The notes: generated by a model not told the origin, from the sequence alone. A stretch of 64,000 nt of DNA from Oscillospiraceae bacterium (GCA_031261325.1 JAISKH010000063.1:26818-90817); one strand, 5' to 3'; positions 9,788 to 19,084 are shown, counted from the stretch's first letter. Made by a program: numbers and translations.

Positions 9788-10792
9788 CTATGCCTTGATT
9801 GCCGCTTCCAGCGCCGCCTTTACAGACGCGGGAATACTCGTCCATGTCGGTAGCTCATCGGGGGAGATGGCTTCCATGTCAACGTGGATTGCGTAGTAGA
9901 ACGTGCCGTCCGGCTGCTTGATAAGACCGACCGACTCAAACGCGTCGGCTGTCGTCTGACCGGGGCGGAGCAGTCCGACCCAGTAAACGTATGTGTCGGA
10001 TACGTCGGTGTCGTTGTAAACCCACACGCCCGTCTGTCCCTCTTGCAGCGCGCTGAGCGGGATGACGGCGGCTCCGTTGTCCCATGTCACGAACTCGCGA
10101 ATCGGCAACGTCAGGTCGCCGGTCATGCTCGCGAGGTTGTGCGCGGGATAGTTGCACTCGTCATTGGAGCCCGCGATATGCGCGGCGGTGGACGTAACGT
10201 CCGCTCTGACACTACCCTGTATGACAGGCTGCGCGCCCGCGGGAACGCCCGTGTCGGTTACGATGTACTTGCCGTACTGACCGTTGATGTCTCCGGCTTT
10301 CGTCTTGATGAAGTATGCGGTTACGCCGGATATTGCGTCCTTAATCTGCGCGTATTCGTGGTTGGGATAGCCCTGATTTGCGAGCCATTGCTCCGTCGGC
10401 TCCGTAAGCGAGCCTATGAACGCGCCGTCCTCGCCAACCGCGTAACGGTCTGGCGTATATACGTAACCGGTCTGCGCCGCTATTTCCATATACTCTTTGA
10501 ACGTTAAACGCACAAGGACGGGACCGGATTTCGCGTCATCGGGGTTTAGCATATTCTTAACGCGGACTTCTTTTTCAATGCAGGCATCGGTGACCTTCCA
10601 GTCGTCTTTCGGAATAAATTCTTCAATCAACGTAACGTCATAAATTTTGCCCGTTGCCTTAAATTCGTTTGTCTTGTGCTGCCTGTAATCTGTCCAGGCG
10701 AAGGTTCCGCCGATAACCGTAACGGTGAGGATTACCGCTGCCATTCCGAGCGCAATGATTTTCTTGTAACCCGAAGTCATTTTCTTACTCAT
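9788..10792 (-). CDS. BsaA-like SipW-dependent matrix protein (locus 1, last gene)
   Basis: A 334-residue secreted protein from ATG 10790-10792 (AAAGGGG ribosome binding site; an in-frame GTG-type extension to 10816 lacks one). A hydrophobic signal segment ends in GGTFAW and is followed by QHKTNEF, the SipW-type arrangement in which the mature chain starts close to this box. The mature part resembles the other BsaA-like protein of the locus (17141-19084): YDVTLIEEF, DDWKVTD, EKEVRVKN, VRLTFKEYMEIA, and a shared C-terminal DGTFYYAIHVDMEA. BsaA proteins of clostridia form biofilm matrix fibres. No wall anchor is present. Last gene of a five-gene minus-strand run. Confidence 0.8.
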   Translation of the reverse strand: MSKKMTSGYKKIIALGMAAVILTVTVIGGTFAWTDYRQHKTNEFKATGKIYDVTLIEEFIPKDDWKVTDACIEKEVRVKNMLNPDDAKSGPVLVRLTFKEYMEIAAQTGYVYTPDRYAVGEDGAFIGSLTEPTEQWLANQGYPNHEYAQIKDAISGVTAYFIKTKAGDINGQYGKYIVTDTGVPAGAQPVIQGSVRADVTSTAAHIAGSNDECNYPAHNLASMTGDLTLPIREFVTWDNGAAVIPLSALQEGQTGVWVYNDTDVSDTYVYWVGLLRPGQTTADAFESVGLIKQPDGTFYYAIHVDMEAISPDELPTWTSIPASVKAALEAAIKA

Positions 10793-10861
10793 TATAATAC
10801 CCCTTTTCTGTCTCATATCTTAAATCCCATACTATCCCTTTATTTATATCTTTTTTGTGCC

Positions 10862-10903
10862 GCGCTTGAGCCGCGCGTTTTATTTCTTCGGCGGCTCAAG
10901 CGC
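10862..10903 (-). other. strong hairpin between adhesin and terminal bsaA-like gene
   Basis: Arms 10862-10874 and 10891-10903 form a 13-bp perfect stem around a 16-base loop. There is no T-run after it in the reading direction, so an RNA-processing or partial-attenuation role is as likely as termination. Confidence 0.55.
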
Positions 10904-10924
10904 ATGTGTGGTTGCCTCGTCGTA

Positions 10925-13561
10925 TTACCCTTTGCTTCTTTTGCGCTTTGATTGAAGCGTTACCGCGCCGACTGTCAGAGCAATGCCCAGCACAATCGCC
11001 CAACCGATTGTGCTTGCGTCGCCTGTCTTAGGCGTTTCGTCGGGGTTATACGGCACGAATACCCAAACCTCGTCGTCGGGGTCCCAATGCCATTCGCCCG
11101 TCGGCGTGCCGTTGTCGTCGAACTCGTAGTACGTGTCGTCGCTCGGTACAATGATTCCACCTGTTACATGTGGCGTCGGGGGCGGCGCCATTGTCGGCGG
11201 CAATGACTGCGGCGGTGCCGTTGGCGTTACAGGCGGCGGCGTCGTCGGTGACGTCGGCGTCGGTGTTGCCGGGGGCGTTGCCGTAGGTGTTGCCGTTGGC
11301 GGTGAAGTCGGTGTTGCCGATGGCGGTATCGTCGGGCTTGCCGTCGGCGGCGTCGTCGGGGGTGGCGGCATCGTCGGTGGCTGCGTCGGCGGTATCGTGG
11401 GCGGATTCGTCGGCGGGTTCGTCGGTGGATTCGTCGTAGGTGGCGGCAATGTCGGCGGTGTTACCGTCGGTGTCGGGGAAACCGTCGGTGTAACCGTTGG
11501 CGTTGTCGATGGCGTTGTCGTCGGCGTTGTCGTCGGCGTTGTCGATGGCGTTGTCGATGGGGTCGGGGTTGCTGTCGGCGGCGCAGTCGGAGTCGGAGTC
11601 GGTGTCCCCGGCGGCGGCGTAACCGATGGCGTGGTCTCAGGTGTCGGAGACGGCGTTGGCGTCGGCGGTGGCTCGGGCGAATATCTGTTCGTCACAGCCA
11701 CGCAGTAGTAGCCGGCCACGTCCGTGTACGGCGCGGAGATTGCGACAAGCTCAAACTTGTCGGGCAGCTTATCGCTGCGCTCAATCACCATAACGCTCGC
11801 GCCTTGCGGCACTATGAGCGGTCCGTACTGCTCGTCAGCCTTGAGTGTGAACTCACGCGACTTGCCGTTAATTATCACTTCGATTGTGAACTCAACGTCG
11901 CGCGTTTCACCGTTTGCGTCATTCGTGACGCGTTTTACGATGTACAGTTCCTTGTAAGTGCCCGGCGGCGGGTCTTTGGTGTATGTGTTGGTGTATTGCT
12001 CCAACGCGCCGTTCGGGTCCTCGCTGTAGGTCGGTATTTTGCCGACCCTGTTAACAACTCCGGGCGAGTAGCCCTCGGGTACATCGACTTCCCATATCTG
12101 ATACGTAACGCCGACGGGAACGGTGTTGAACACCGCCTGTTCCCCGTGACGCAGCGTAAACTCGACATAGTTCGTCGGCATATCCGTCGGGTATGGCGTG
12201 ACTGTGGGAACGCTCTGATTCTCAAGTCCGCCCTCATCGTCAGCCGTCATTTCGGGCTGCGGAGTCGGAGGTAGTGGTATCGGCTGCTCCTCGGGTGGAA
12301 CCTCCGACTGTTGATTCTCCGACTGTTGCTCGTCTGTCGGCTGCGCCGATGGTTGCTCTTCGGGCTGCTCAATAGGCTGCTCCTCTGAGTTCTCTTCGGA
12401 TTGCTCTTCCGATTGCTCCTCGGGCTGCCGCTCGGGTTGCTGCTCGGGTTGACCGTCATCGGGTTGTTGCTCGGATTCGTCCGTTTCCTCCGATTGACTG
12501 CCGCTGTTTTCGGGTTGCCGTTCCGATTCCTCGGGTTGCTCGGGTATTTGCTGTTCCGGTACTTGCGGCTCTTCCGATTCCTCGGGTTGTGCGGGTTGTT
12601 GCTGTTCCGTTGCCTCTTCCGTGGGCTGCTCCGACGGGTTTTCACCCGTTTCGGGCGGCTCAACCGCTTCCTGCGGCTGCTCCGTCATCGGCGGCTCTCC
12701 CGCTTCGGGCTGCTCGCCGTCAACAGTCGGCGGCACCTGCGCGGGTTCGGTCGCTTCGGGCGGCTCAACCGATTCGGGTTGTTCGCCCGCCTCGGGCGGC
12801 TGCTCCGTCGGCTCACCGCCGTTAACTGGCGGTTCGCCATCGGTCGGCGGCTCTGCAAACGGCGGTTCCTCCGCGGGCAGTACAATCGGCGCAGGCGTCG
12901 GCGCAACTCCGCCAATGTACGATACCGCGTAAGGATAAACCTTACCGTCCGAGAACCAAACCCTGAAGCGGAACTCCTTATCCAGCTGCTCTTGCGTCAG
13001 ACCCGTTCCGTCCTCGTTCACCACAGTTTTTTCTATCGTCAGCTTACCCCTGCGGTTATATGCGGAAACGAGGATTACGGTTCCGTTCGCAATGTCCTGC
13101 TCGGTAATCTCAAAGTAATACCGAGTGGTCAGCGCGCCCTGCTCGTCGCGGTCATAATCAAACCCGTCCGGCGGCGCGGTTTCGCTGAAATAGTACGTTC
13201 CGATTTCAAGGTGCAGCGGTACGAGCAACTCTCCCTGTTCGTTCGTCCTTGCCGTGTAGAGCTTCGCCCCGTCGCTTGCGCGGTACAAGTCGAAGCTCGC
13301 ACCCGGCACGGTTGCGAACAACGGCGGGTCAAAGCTGACCATCGCCGCGCCGCTTATGTCAAGCGGGTTACCGTCCGCGTCCTTGGCGTATTTCACCAAA
13401 ATCGCGGTGGTCGTTTCGTGCCCCCCGCGCAGCACGTTAGTCCTGTGCTGTGAGTTGTCGAGCCAGCCGAACGCGTAGCTCGCAATCAGGGTCAAGACAA
13501 CGAGCAGAACTACTATGCGCCGTCGCATTACTCTGAATTTTATTGAGTTATTATGGCTCAT
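10925..13561 (-). CDS. Cna_B-type surface adhesin with SipW-like signal box and PKTGD wall-sorting tail
   Basis: An 878-residue surface protein from ATG 13559-13561 (AGGTGGG ribosome binding site; a GTG at 13573 sits inside that site). A membrane signal (about 8-30) ends in YAFGWLDNSQHRTNVLRGG, matching the box of the BsaA-like neighbours. Next come SpaA/Cna_B-like beta domains (about 45-230, with FDLYRASDG and YYFSETAPP), a 180-residue E/Q/P-rich linker, more Cna_B-like domains (about 430-620), a 160-residue T/P-rich stalk and a wall-sorting tail: TPKTGD, hydrophobic helix, KRKRSKG. The tail replaces the usual L of LPXTG with T. It probably projects as a fibrous stalk from the wall. The second protein-coding region shows expansion-prone simple repeats. 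Confidence 0.87.
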   Translation of the reverse strand: MSHNNSIKFRVMRRRIVVLLVVLTLIASYAFGWLDNSQHRTNVLRGGHETTTAILVKYAKDADGNPLDISGAAMVSFDPPLFATVPGASFDLYRASDGAKLYTARTNEQGELLVPLHLEIGTYYFSETAPPDGFDYDRDEQGALTTRYYFEITEQDIANGTVILVSAYNRRGKLTIEKTVVNEDGTGLTQEQLDKEFRFRVWFSDGKVYPYAVSYIGGVAPTPAPIVLPAEEPPFAEPPTDGEPPVNGGEPTEQPPEAGEQPESVEPPEATEPAQVPPTVDGEQPEAGEPPMTEQPQEAVEPPETGENPSEQPTEEATEQQQPAQPEESEEPQVPEQQIPEQPEESERQPENSGSQSEETDESEQQPDDGQPEQQPERQPEEQSEEQSEENSEEQPIEQPEEQPSAQPTDEQQSENQQSEVPPEEQPIPLPPTPQPEMTADDEGGLENQSVPTVTPYPTDMPTNYVEFTLRHGEQAVFNTVPVGVTYQIWEVDVPEGYSPGVVNRVGKIPTYSEDPNGALEQYTNTYTKDPPPGTYKELYIVKRVTNDANGETRDVEFTIEVIINGKSREFTLKADEQYGPLIVPQGASVMVIERSDKLPDKFELVAISAPYTDVAGYYCVAVTNRYSPEPPPTPTPSPTPETTPSVTPPPGTPTPTPTAPPTATPTPSTTPSTTPTTTPTTTPSTTPTVTPTVSPTPTVTPPTLPPPTTNPPTNPPTNPPTIPPTQPPTMPPPPTTPPTASPTIPPSATPTSPPTATPTATPPATPTPTSPTTPPPVTPTAPPQSLPPTMAPPPTPHVTGGIIVPSDDTYYEFDDNGTPTGEWHWDPDDEVWVFVPYNPDETPKTGDASTIGWAIVLGIALTVGAVTLQSKRKRSKG
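11180..11680 (-). repeat. T/P-rich low-complexity stalk repeats inside the adhesin
   Basis: Several hundred bases of degenerate 6- to 12-base repeats encode PPT/TPTP units (for example TTPTTTPTTTPSTTPT and NPPTNPPTNPPT). Such stalks hold a domain away from the cell surface and vary in length by replication slippage. Confidence 0.85.
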
Positions 13562-13600
13562 ACGCAATCCCACCTTGTCGTTTTATTTTTCCCGCGCTCT

Positions 13601-13687
13601 CCCGTGAGGTGCTCCCCGCGAGGGAGCGCGGTGCTGTGTTTAGTTATTGCTTGGTTATTGCTTGGTTATTGCTTGGTTATTGCCTGT
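13601..13687 (-). repeat. tandem 11-bp repeat and hairpin between two surface genes
   Basis: Four consecutive 11-mers, three exact TTATTGCTTGG and one variant, run from 13644 to 13687. Next to them an imperfect hairpin with CGCGCTC/GAGCGCG arms spans about 13601-13631. Both lie in the 130-base gap between the 1133-aa gene and the adhesin, so copy-number change here would alter the messenger leader of the adhesin without touching protein. Confidence 0.75.
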
Positions 13688-13690
13688 GGT

Positions 13691-16600
13691 TTACTTGCCC
13701 AGCGTGTCAAACGCGGAGGACAGTATCCACATCGCGGGGTGTACGGTGCACGGCGACTCGTTGAGCTTTCCGTCCACCGCGCCGTTCAACATGTAGCCGC
13801 AGTTGAGCGTCGTGCCCGGTGTGTAGGTCGAGGACCATTGCGCCTCTTTGGTCACGAGGTCGGCGTTTGCCTGCGCGGCGGCGGGTGAAGTTTTCGGTTT
13901 CGTGCTGACGTCCACCGCCGTCTTGCTGCAATACTGCGCGAACTCGCCGTAGCTGAGCAGGAAGCAGGTTGTGGTGTCGCTCGTGGTTGCCAGAACACCT
14001 GTCGGTTTGCTCCTGCCGGCTGTCAGGCTGTTGATGTCGCCGCTGTTCCAGCCGCCGTCGTTCTTGCTGATGTACGGACGAAGAGCGGAAGCTGCGGGCA
14101 GCGAAGTTTTGTACCATGTTATCGGCTTTGACAACGCGTTCTCGTAATACACGGTTCCTGACAACGCGCCTTTGCGGATAATCAGCGAGTAGTCGCCCAT
14201 TGTCGCGATTTCCAGCCAGTCGGAGGTGCTGTCGCCAATCTTTGTGCCGTCAATGAGACGACCCGTGTTCGCGACTGTGGGAGTGCCGCTGCCCGGCACG
14301 GAGGGGAATGTGATGTCGAAGATGTCCGACTTAATCCACATTGCAGGGCGCGCGTTCATCGACAGGGTTACGTGTGAGCGTTGCAATGTGCCGCTCGCCA
14401 TTAAGTTGTTCGCCGCCGTGTATTGGTCAACGTTGATGTCAGGCGAACGCAACCACCACTGACCGTTGCGGTCTGAGAGCAGCGCCCAGTTTGCCTTTGC
14501 CGTCGCCGTGCTCAAAGTCGAGTCGTTGCTGCAGAAGCGCATTGCCTCTTGGAAGCTCAACGCGAACACGATGTCGTTGTCCGTCAACCCCGCGGGCATC
14601 GCGGAGGGAACGCTGTAGCCGTTCAGGTAGTTGATGTCCTGCGAGCCGTGCCCCAGACGGCACAGTACGTTGTTGTAAACCGCGTAGGACTTCAGCTTTC
14701 CGGCTGCGCTTGTCAGGGTGTTCTTGTACCAGTTGTTAAGCTGGTTACGCAGATTTGAGTCGCTGTACGTGTTCTTCTCAAACGGCGTATGGAATGCAAC
14801 GCCGCTTGCTACTGATGAATCACGCACGATTAGCGAGTATCCGCCGTTTGTGGCAATCTCATACCAGTTTACGCTGTCGCCGGACATTGCGGGAGTTACC
14901 ACGCGACCTGTCGCCGGTGTTCCGATGCCTTCAACCGCTTGCGACGGCTTGTCGGTCGTCATTGTACCGTCAACGAGATAGTACTTGTCGTCGGTGCTGT
15001 GCTTCGTGTCGGCTGTGCTTTCCACTAAGTTGTCGCCGCCGATTTTCTTGTCGCCGTAGTAGTAGTTGTTGCCGTCTGCGTCGGGTCCGAGAGGTCCGAC
15101 ATAGTACTTGCCGTTGTTCTCATCTATCGGGGTTACGGGACCCGTCGCGGGGTTCAGGTCGGGTCCGCCGCCGACTTTCGTCGGGTCGAGCTGCGTCGGG
15201 TTCGACTTGTCAACCTTTTGGAAAATGTTCTGTCCGAGGTCAACGTAATAGTCGTCGCCGTACTTCACGACGGGCTTGTCGTCCGTGCCGCCGAGCTTAC
15301 CGTCGCCGCCGCCCCAAATTGCGGGCGTGTCGATGAGGTCGCCGTCGGAGTCAACTTTTTTGTAGATGTTGCTGCCCTCGGGGTCCTCAACATAGTAGTT
15401 GCCGTCCTTCGGGTAAGCGGGTGTGTTGTCGTCCGCTCCGCCGACGGGGTCGCCGTCAGGCGCGTAGACGTAATCGGGAGGTTGCTTCGTCGGGTTGCCG
15501 TTTCCGTCTACGACTTCAAAGACGTTCTCGGGGTCGCCGACGGGCTTGTAGTAGTTGCCGTTGTCGTCGGGTCCGAGGATTGTGCCGCCCTCGGGAACCA
15601 TCACGCCGTTAACGAGGTGATACTTCTCGTCGGTGCCGTCGAGCGTTGACGCGGTGCTGTTCACCTTGCCGTCGCCGCCGACCTGCTTGTCTCCGTAGTA
15701 GTAGATGTCGCTGCCGTCTGTCAGCGGTCCGATGTAGTACTTATCGCCGTTCTTGACAATCGGCACCACGGGGTTCGTCGCGGGGTTCAGGTCGGGTCCG
15801 CCGCCGACTATGGGTCCGAGCGTCGTCGGAGGAGTGACTTTCTGCCAGATGTTCTGTCCGAGGTCGATGTAATAACCGTCGTCGAACTTCACAACGGGCT
15901 TATCGTCGCCCGTGCCGAGTATCTTGTCCTCTCCGCCCCAGATTGCGGGGGATTCGATGATTGACCCGTCATGGTCTACCTTTTTGAAGATATTTTCGGG
16001 GTCCTGAATGTAGTAGTTATTGCCGTCCGTGTGGTACGCGGGACCGTCAACGCCGTTCTTCGGGTTGCCGTCCGCATCGTACACGTATTCGGGCGGTTGC
16101 TTGGAGTTGCCGTCCTTGTCAACGACTTCGTAGACGTTCTTCGGGTCGCCGACGGGCTTGTAGTAGTTGCCGTTCGCGTCGGGTCCGATGATGCCGCCGA
16201 CGTTGCGCAGGTCGAGGTCGTCAAGCGCGTCCTTCAGGTCGTCGATTGCGGCAAGGATTTCTTCCTCTGTGCCGCCGACTGCTGCGATACCCGCGTCCTT
16301 AGCTTCTTCGAGGTTGCTGATGCTGTCGTCGGTGTACGGGTTCGGCTCAAGGGCAATGATACCCTCTGCGCGCTCAATCAGGTCGAGCAACTCGCCGAGA
16401 CTGCTGTCGTTGATGCTTACGCCGACCGCAATGAGGAAGTGAATGTCCTGCTGACGTCCCCATTTATCGGTGAACTGACCGAGAATAATGGTTACGCCCT
16501 TTGCCTTTGCGGTGATTTCACCGCTTGCGCTGACTTCCGCAACGGGGTCATACGGGCGGAAAGTTGACCATGTTATGGTGCTTTTCGCCGCTGTGCTCTC

Positions 16601-17092
16601 AACGGGAGTCACTTGTCCGTGCGGGGTTACAAACGCTCGCACCGGGATTGTGAGCGTGCCGCCCGGCTTGCCTATAATGCCCTCGCCGCCGCCGGCGAGT
16701 ATGTACTTCGTGATGTTGTTCGAGTCTGTGACTTGATAAGCCTGCGACCGAACCGCGCCGCCTTCCGCGCCGTAAGCCGTCGTCATTGTTCCGGCTTTTA
16801 CGCCCAGCGTGTGCAGATTGCGCAAATCGCTGCCCGGCGTGTAGGTTACAACCGCGATTGTCTGGTCGCTGCTCGTTGCTTCAAAGAGGTTACCAACAGT
16901 CATGTTGGCTATCTGACCGACTTCCAACGCCAAATATCCGTTTGTCGGTGGGTCAATAGTCACCTCCAGGTCGCTCTTTGCAGCCAGCGTGGTCGCGATT
17001 ACGCCCGCGATGCTCCCGAGGAGCAGCACTACCGCGAGTATAATCGCCAGGAGTTTGCGGCTTTTAGTGCCGTTTGCAAGTGAAGCGTTCAT
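13691..17092 (-). CDS. large secreted repeat protein with FIVAR-like segment and two DUF6273-like C-terminal units
   Basis: An 1133-residue exported protein (AAAGGGAG ribosome binding site). A membrane signal covers about 12-37. A Big2-like segment (about 165-225) and a FIVAR-like helical segment (about 230-298) follow. Then two copies of a 202-residue unit (about 299-500 and 501-705) with recurring YYKPVGDP, KKVDxDG, PAIWGG, DDKPVVK and DLGQNI. The C-terminal third has two DUF6273-like units: about 735-935 with WWLRSPD and ARPAMWI, and about 955-1130, where the WWLRSP motif is gone but HPAMWI remains. No wall anchor is visible, so it is either held by its N-terminal helix or released. Third gene of surface locus 1. 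Confidence 0.8.
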   Translation of the reverse strand: MNASLANGTKSRKLLAIILAVVLLLGSIAGVIATTLAAKSDLEVTIDPPTNGYLALEVGQIANMTVGNLFEATSSDQTIAVVTYTPGSDLRNLHTLGVKAGTMTTAYGAEGGAVRSQAYQVTDSNNITKYILAGGGEGIIGKPGGTLTIPVRAFVTPHGQVTPVESTAAKSTITWSTFRPYDPVAEVSASGEITAKAKGVTIILGQFTDKWGRQQDIHFLIAVGVSINDSSLGELLDLIERAEGIIALEPNPYTDDSISNLEEAKDAGIAAVGGTEEEILAAIDDLKDALDDLDLRNVGGIIGPDANGNYYKPVGDPKNVYEVVDKDGNSKQPPEYVYDADGNPKNGVDGPAYHTDGNNYYIQDPENIFKKVDHDGSIIESPAIWGGEDKILGTGDDKPVVKFDDGYYIDLGQNIWQKVTPPTTLGPIVGGGPDLNPATNPVVPIVKNGDKYYIGPLTDGSDIYYYGDKQVGGDGKVNSTASTLDGTDEKYHLVNGVMVPEGGTILGPDDNGNYYKPVGDPENVFEVVDGNGNPTKQPPDYVYAPDGDPVGGADDNTPAYPKDGNYYVEDPEGSNIYKKVDSDGDLIDTPAIWGGGDGKLGGTDDKPVVKYGDDYYVDLGQNIFQKVDKSNPTQLDPTKVGGGPDLNPATGPVTPIDENNGKYYVGPLGPDADGNNYYYGDKKIGGDNLVESTADTKHSTDDKYYLVDGTMTTDKPSQAVEGIGTPATGRVVTPAMSGDSVNWYEIATNGGYSLIVRDSSVASGVAFHTPFEKNTYSDSNLRNQLNNWYKNTLTSAAGKLKSYAVYNNVLCRLGHGSQDINYLNGYSVPSAMPAGLTDNDIVFALSFQEAMRFCSNDSTLSTATAKANWALLSDRNGQWWLRSPDINVDQYTAANNLMASGTLQRSHVTLSMNARPAMWIKSDIFDITFPSVPGSGTPTVANTGRLIDGTKIGDSTSDWLEIATMGDYSLIIRKGALSGTVYYENALSKPITWYKTSLPAASALRPYISKNDGGWNSGDINSLTAGRSKPTGVLATTSDTTTCFLLSYGEFAQYCSKTAVDVSTKPKTSPAAAQANADLVTKEAQWSSTYTPGTTLNCGYMLNGAVDGKLNESPCTVHPAMWILSSAFDTLGK
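14970..16196 (-). repeat. two tandem ~606-bp coding repeats in the 1133-aa gene
   Basis: The units begin at about 16196 and 15590 and share nearly the same protein motifs in the same order (GPDxNGNYYKPVGDP at each start). They are clearly an internal duplication, now diverged. Confidence 0.8.
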
Positions 17093-17140
17093 TATAATCT
17101 CCCTTTCATGTTATTATTCTGCTGCGATGTCGTTAAGAGC

Positions 17141-19084
17141 TTAGTATCCGGCTTTATCCGGGTCTGCTGTCCACAGAGTTTTTGCGCTGTAGGTTACTGT
17201 GACCTTTACATCAACGGTCTTGCCGTCGCTCGCGCGGGTCAATCTCACCATTGTGGTGAATTGCGGTTGCGCCAGATGCAGACCATACTTCTGGTCGCAA
17301 TACTCTTTGTTCGTCGGGATAGCCGTACAAAGGATTACGGGCTTTCCGTCCTTGCCTGTGCCGACTGTGAACGTGCCGGCAAAGCGAGCTTCAAGCGCAT
17401 CAACCGTGATACCTGCATAATTACCGTCGCTTATGATGTCCTCAAGGTGAATTTCCGCCTCGTTGTACATTATTGTATCGCCGGTTTCACTACCGCGATA
17501 GTCCACGTTCCCGTAGAGTTCGTCGCCGTTGCGGGGTTTGTAGCCTGTCGTCTCGTCGTCGGGAGCCTTAGTCGGCAGGTTCAGGTCGGGAGTCGGAGTA
17601 GGTGTGGGAGTCGGGGACGGGGTCGGCTCCTGTGTAGGTTCCTGTGTAGGTTCCTGCGTAGGTTCCTGCGTGGGTTCCTGCGTCGGCTCCTGCGTTGGTT
17701 CCTGCGTCGGCTCCTGTGTAGGCTCCTGTGTTGGTTCCTGCGTCGGTTCCTGCGTTGGTTCCTGCGTTGGCTCCTGTGTCGGCTCCTGCGTTGGTTCCTG
17801 CGTCGGTTCCTGCGTCGGTTCCGGAGTCGGCGTTGCGTTCGGGTCTGCAATGACCGTTACGGTATAGCCGTTCTTTTGCCCGTCCTCACCCGTCGCGATA
17901 ATCAATGCGGTGCCGGGCTTAAGCCCCGTTACTTCGCCCGTTGTCTCGTCAACGCTCACGGTACCGGGCTTGTTGGTGGACCACGTTACCTCTTGGCTTG
18001 AGCCTTTGGGATAGACGGTAACGTCAGGCGCGTTGATGGTTTCGCCGACCATTATTGTGGTGTTCGGCATGTTGCTGAATACAATCGACTTGTTGTTGTC
18101 AACGATGGATTCGATAATCTCGGGGGGAGCGTCGTTCCATTCGTTGCCGCCTGCCAGCTCGTCAAGCGACAGGGCTTCCATTTCGACGTGAATCGCGTAG
18201 TAGAAGCTGCCGTCCGGCTGGTTAATCAGTTTGATTGATTCAAGCAGGTTGCTGGTGTGGGTTTCGGGCTGGAGTGCTTCGCCCCAGTAAACATACGGGT
18301 TGGCAACGTCTCTGTCGTCATATATCCACTTCGGCTGTTGGCGCGCGCCGTCCGCAATCCAGTCGGAAAGGCTGATTACGTCGGGACCGAGCAGCCACTC
18401 GATGTAGGCGTGGAATGGTGCGCCGTCGTCCCCGGGATATGCGCCGTCCCACTTGTGGATAGTGTAGAGGCACTCGCCGTTACTCGTGTCGTGGTGGTGG
18501 TCTGTCGCCGCGTTCTCCGCCCGAACAACGCCGGGCACGAGGGATTTCGCCTCTCCCGGGGTGAAGCCGAGAATCACATACGCGCCGTACTGACCGTTCG
18601 GGTCGCCCGCTTGCGTCATGACGAGGTAGCCGTCTTTGCCAATCTGGTCCGCGGTGAAGAACGTGTACTCATGGTCGGGGTACGCCGCACGCGCGTCATC
18701 TTCGGATGCGTACCAGCGGAAATGCCCGTCGGTGTCAATCATGTACCGCTCGTCGGAATAGGTGTAAGACTGCGGCGCAACTTCCATGTATTCTTTCAGT
18801 TGCAAACGCACATACGCCGCTCCGTAGCCGTCCGCCGCGACGCCTATGTTGTGAACGCGAACTTCTTTCTTGACGTTGGGGTCGTTCGGTGTCCAGTCGT
18901 CTTTTTCTTCAAAGTCTTCGACGAGCGTGACATCGTACTTGGGCGGACCACCTCGCCCTTCGTTGGTCTTATGCTGGTTCCGTGTTACAAACGCATAGGT
19001 TCCCGACATTAAGAGGGATACTATGCACAGTAACGACACGACAGCAGAGACCTTCTTCTTAGTAATGATGCTTTTCATGTTCAT
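17141..19084 (-). CDS. BsaA-like SipW-dependent matrix protein with Big2 domain and EPTQ stalk (locus 1, first structural gene)
   Basis: A 647-residue secreted protein (AAAGGAG ribosome binding site). The signal segment ends in SGTYAF and is followed by RNQHKTNEGRGG, then a BsaA-like domain (about 45-325) homologous to the protein at 9788-10792. A Big2-type immunoglobulin domain follows (about 335-415: TTIMVGETINAP, VTWSTNKPGTVSVDE). Next is a stalk of about 16 EPTQ units running into PTPTPT, then a C-terminal domain of about 130 residues with one cysteine pair (ILCTAI, KEYCDQ) that I do not recognise. No sorting tail. It is the first gene after the signal peptidase, the usual place for a main substrate. 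Confidence 0.82.
   Translation of the reverse strand: MNMKSIITKKKVSAVVSLLCIVSLLMSGTYAFVTRNQHKTNEGRGGPPKYDVTLVEDFEEKDDWTPNDPNVKKEVRVHNIGVAADGYGAAYVRLQLKEYMEVAPQSYTYSDERYMIDTDGHFRWYASEDDARAAYPDHEYTFFTADQIGKDGYLVMTQAGDPNGQYGAYVILGFTPGEAKSLVPGVVRAENAATDHHHDTSNGECLYTIHKWDGAYPGDDGAPFHAYIEWLLGPDVISLSDWIADGARQQPKWIYDDRDVANPYVYWGEALQPETHTSNLLESIKLINQPDGSFYYAIHVEMEALSLDELAGGNEWNDAPPEIIESIVDNNKSIVFSNMPNTTIMVGETINAPDVTVYPKGSSQEVTWSTNKPGTVSVDETTGEVTGLKPGTALIIATGEDGQKNGYTVTVIADPNATPTPEPTQEPTQEPTQEPTQEPTQEPTQEPTQEPTQEPTQEPTQEPTQEPTQEPTQEPTQEPTQEPTQEPTPSPTPTPTPTPDLNLPTKAPDDETTGYKPRNGDELYGNVDYRGSETGDTIMYNEAEIHLEDIISDGNYAGITVDALEARFAGTFTVGTGKDGKPVILCTAIPTNKEYCDQKYGLHLAQPQFTTMVRLTRASDGKTVDVKVTVTYSAKTLWTADPDKAGY
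17625..17825 (-). repeat. 12-bp tandem repeat encoding EPTQ
   Basis: About 16 tandem copies of a 12-base unit (plus strand GGTTCCTGCGTC with third-position variants) encode (EPTQ)n. The frame-neutral 12-base unit allows length variation without a frameshift. Confidence 0.9.

Noticed and set aside
12401..13453. 350-codon plus-strand frame in the adhesin region
   Set aside because: L/R-rich mirror of the E/Q/P-rich linker, with no start signal.
17625..17825. Regular short repeats that look like a CRISPR array
   Set aside because: The 12-base units have no spacers and encode EPTQ in frame within a secreted protein.
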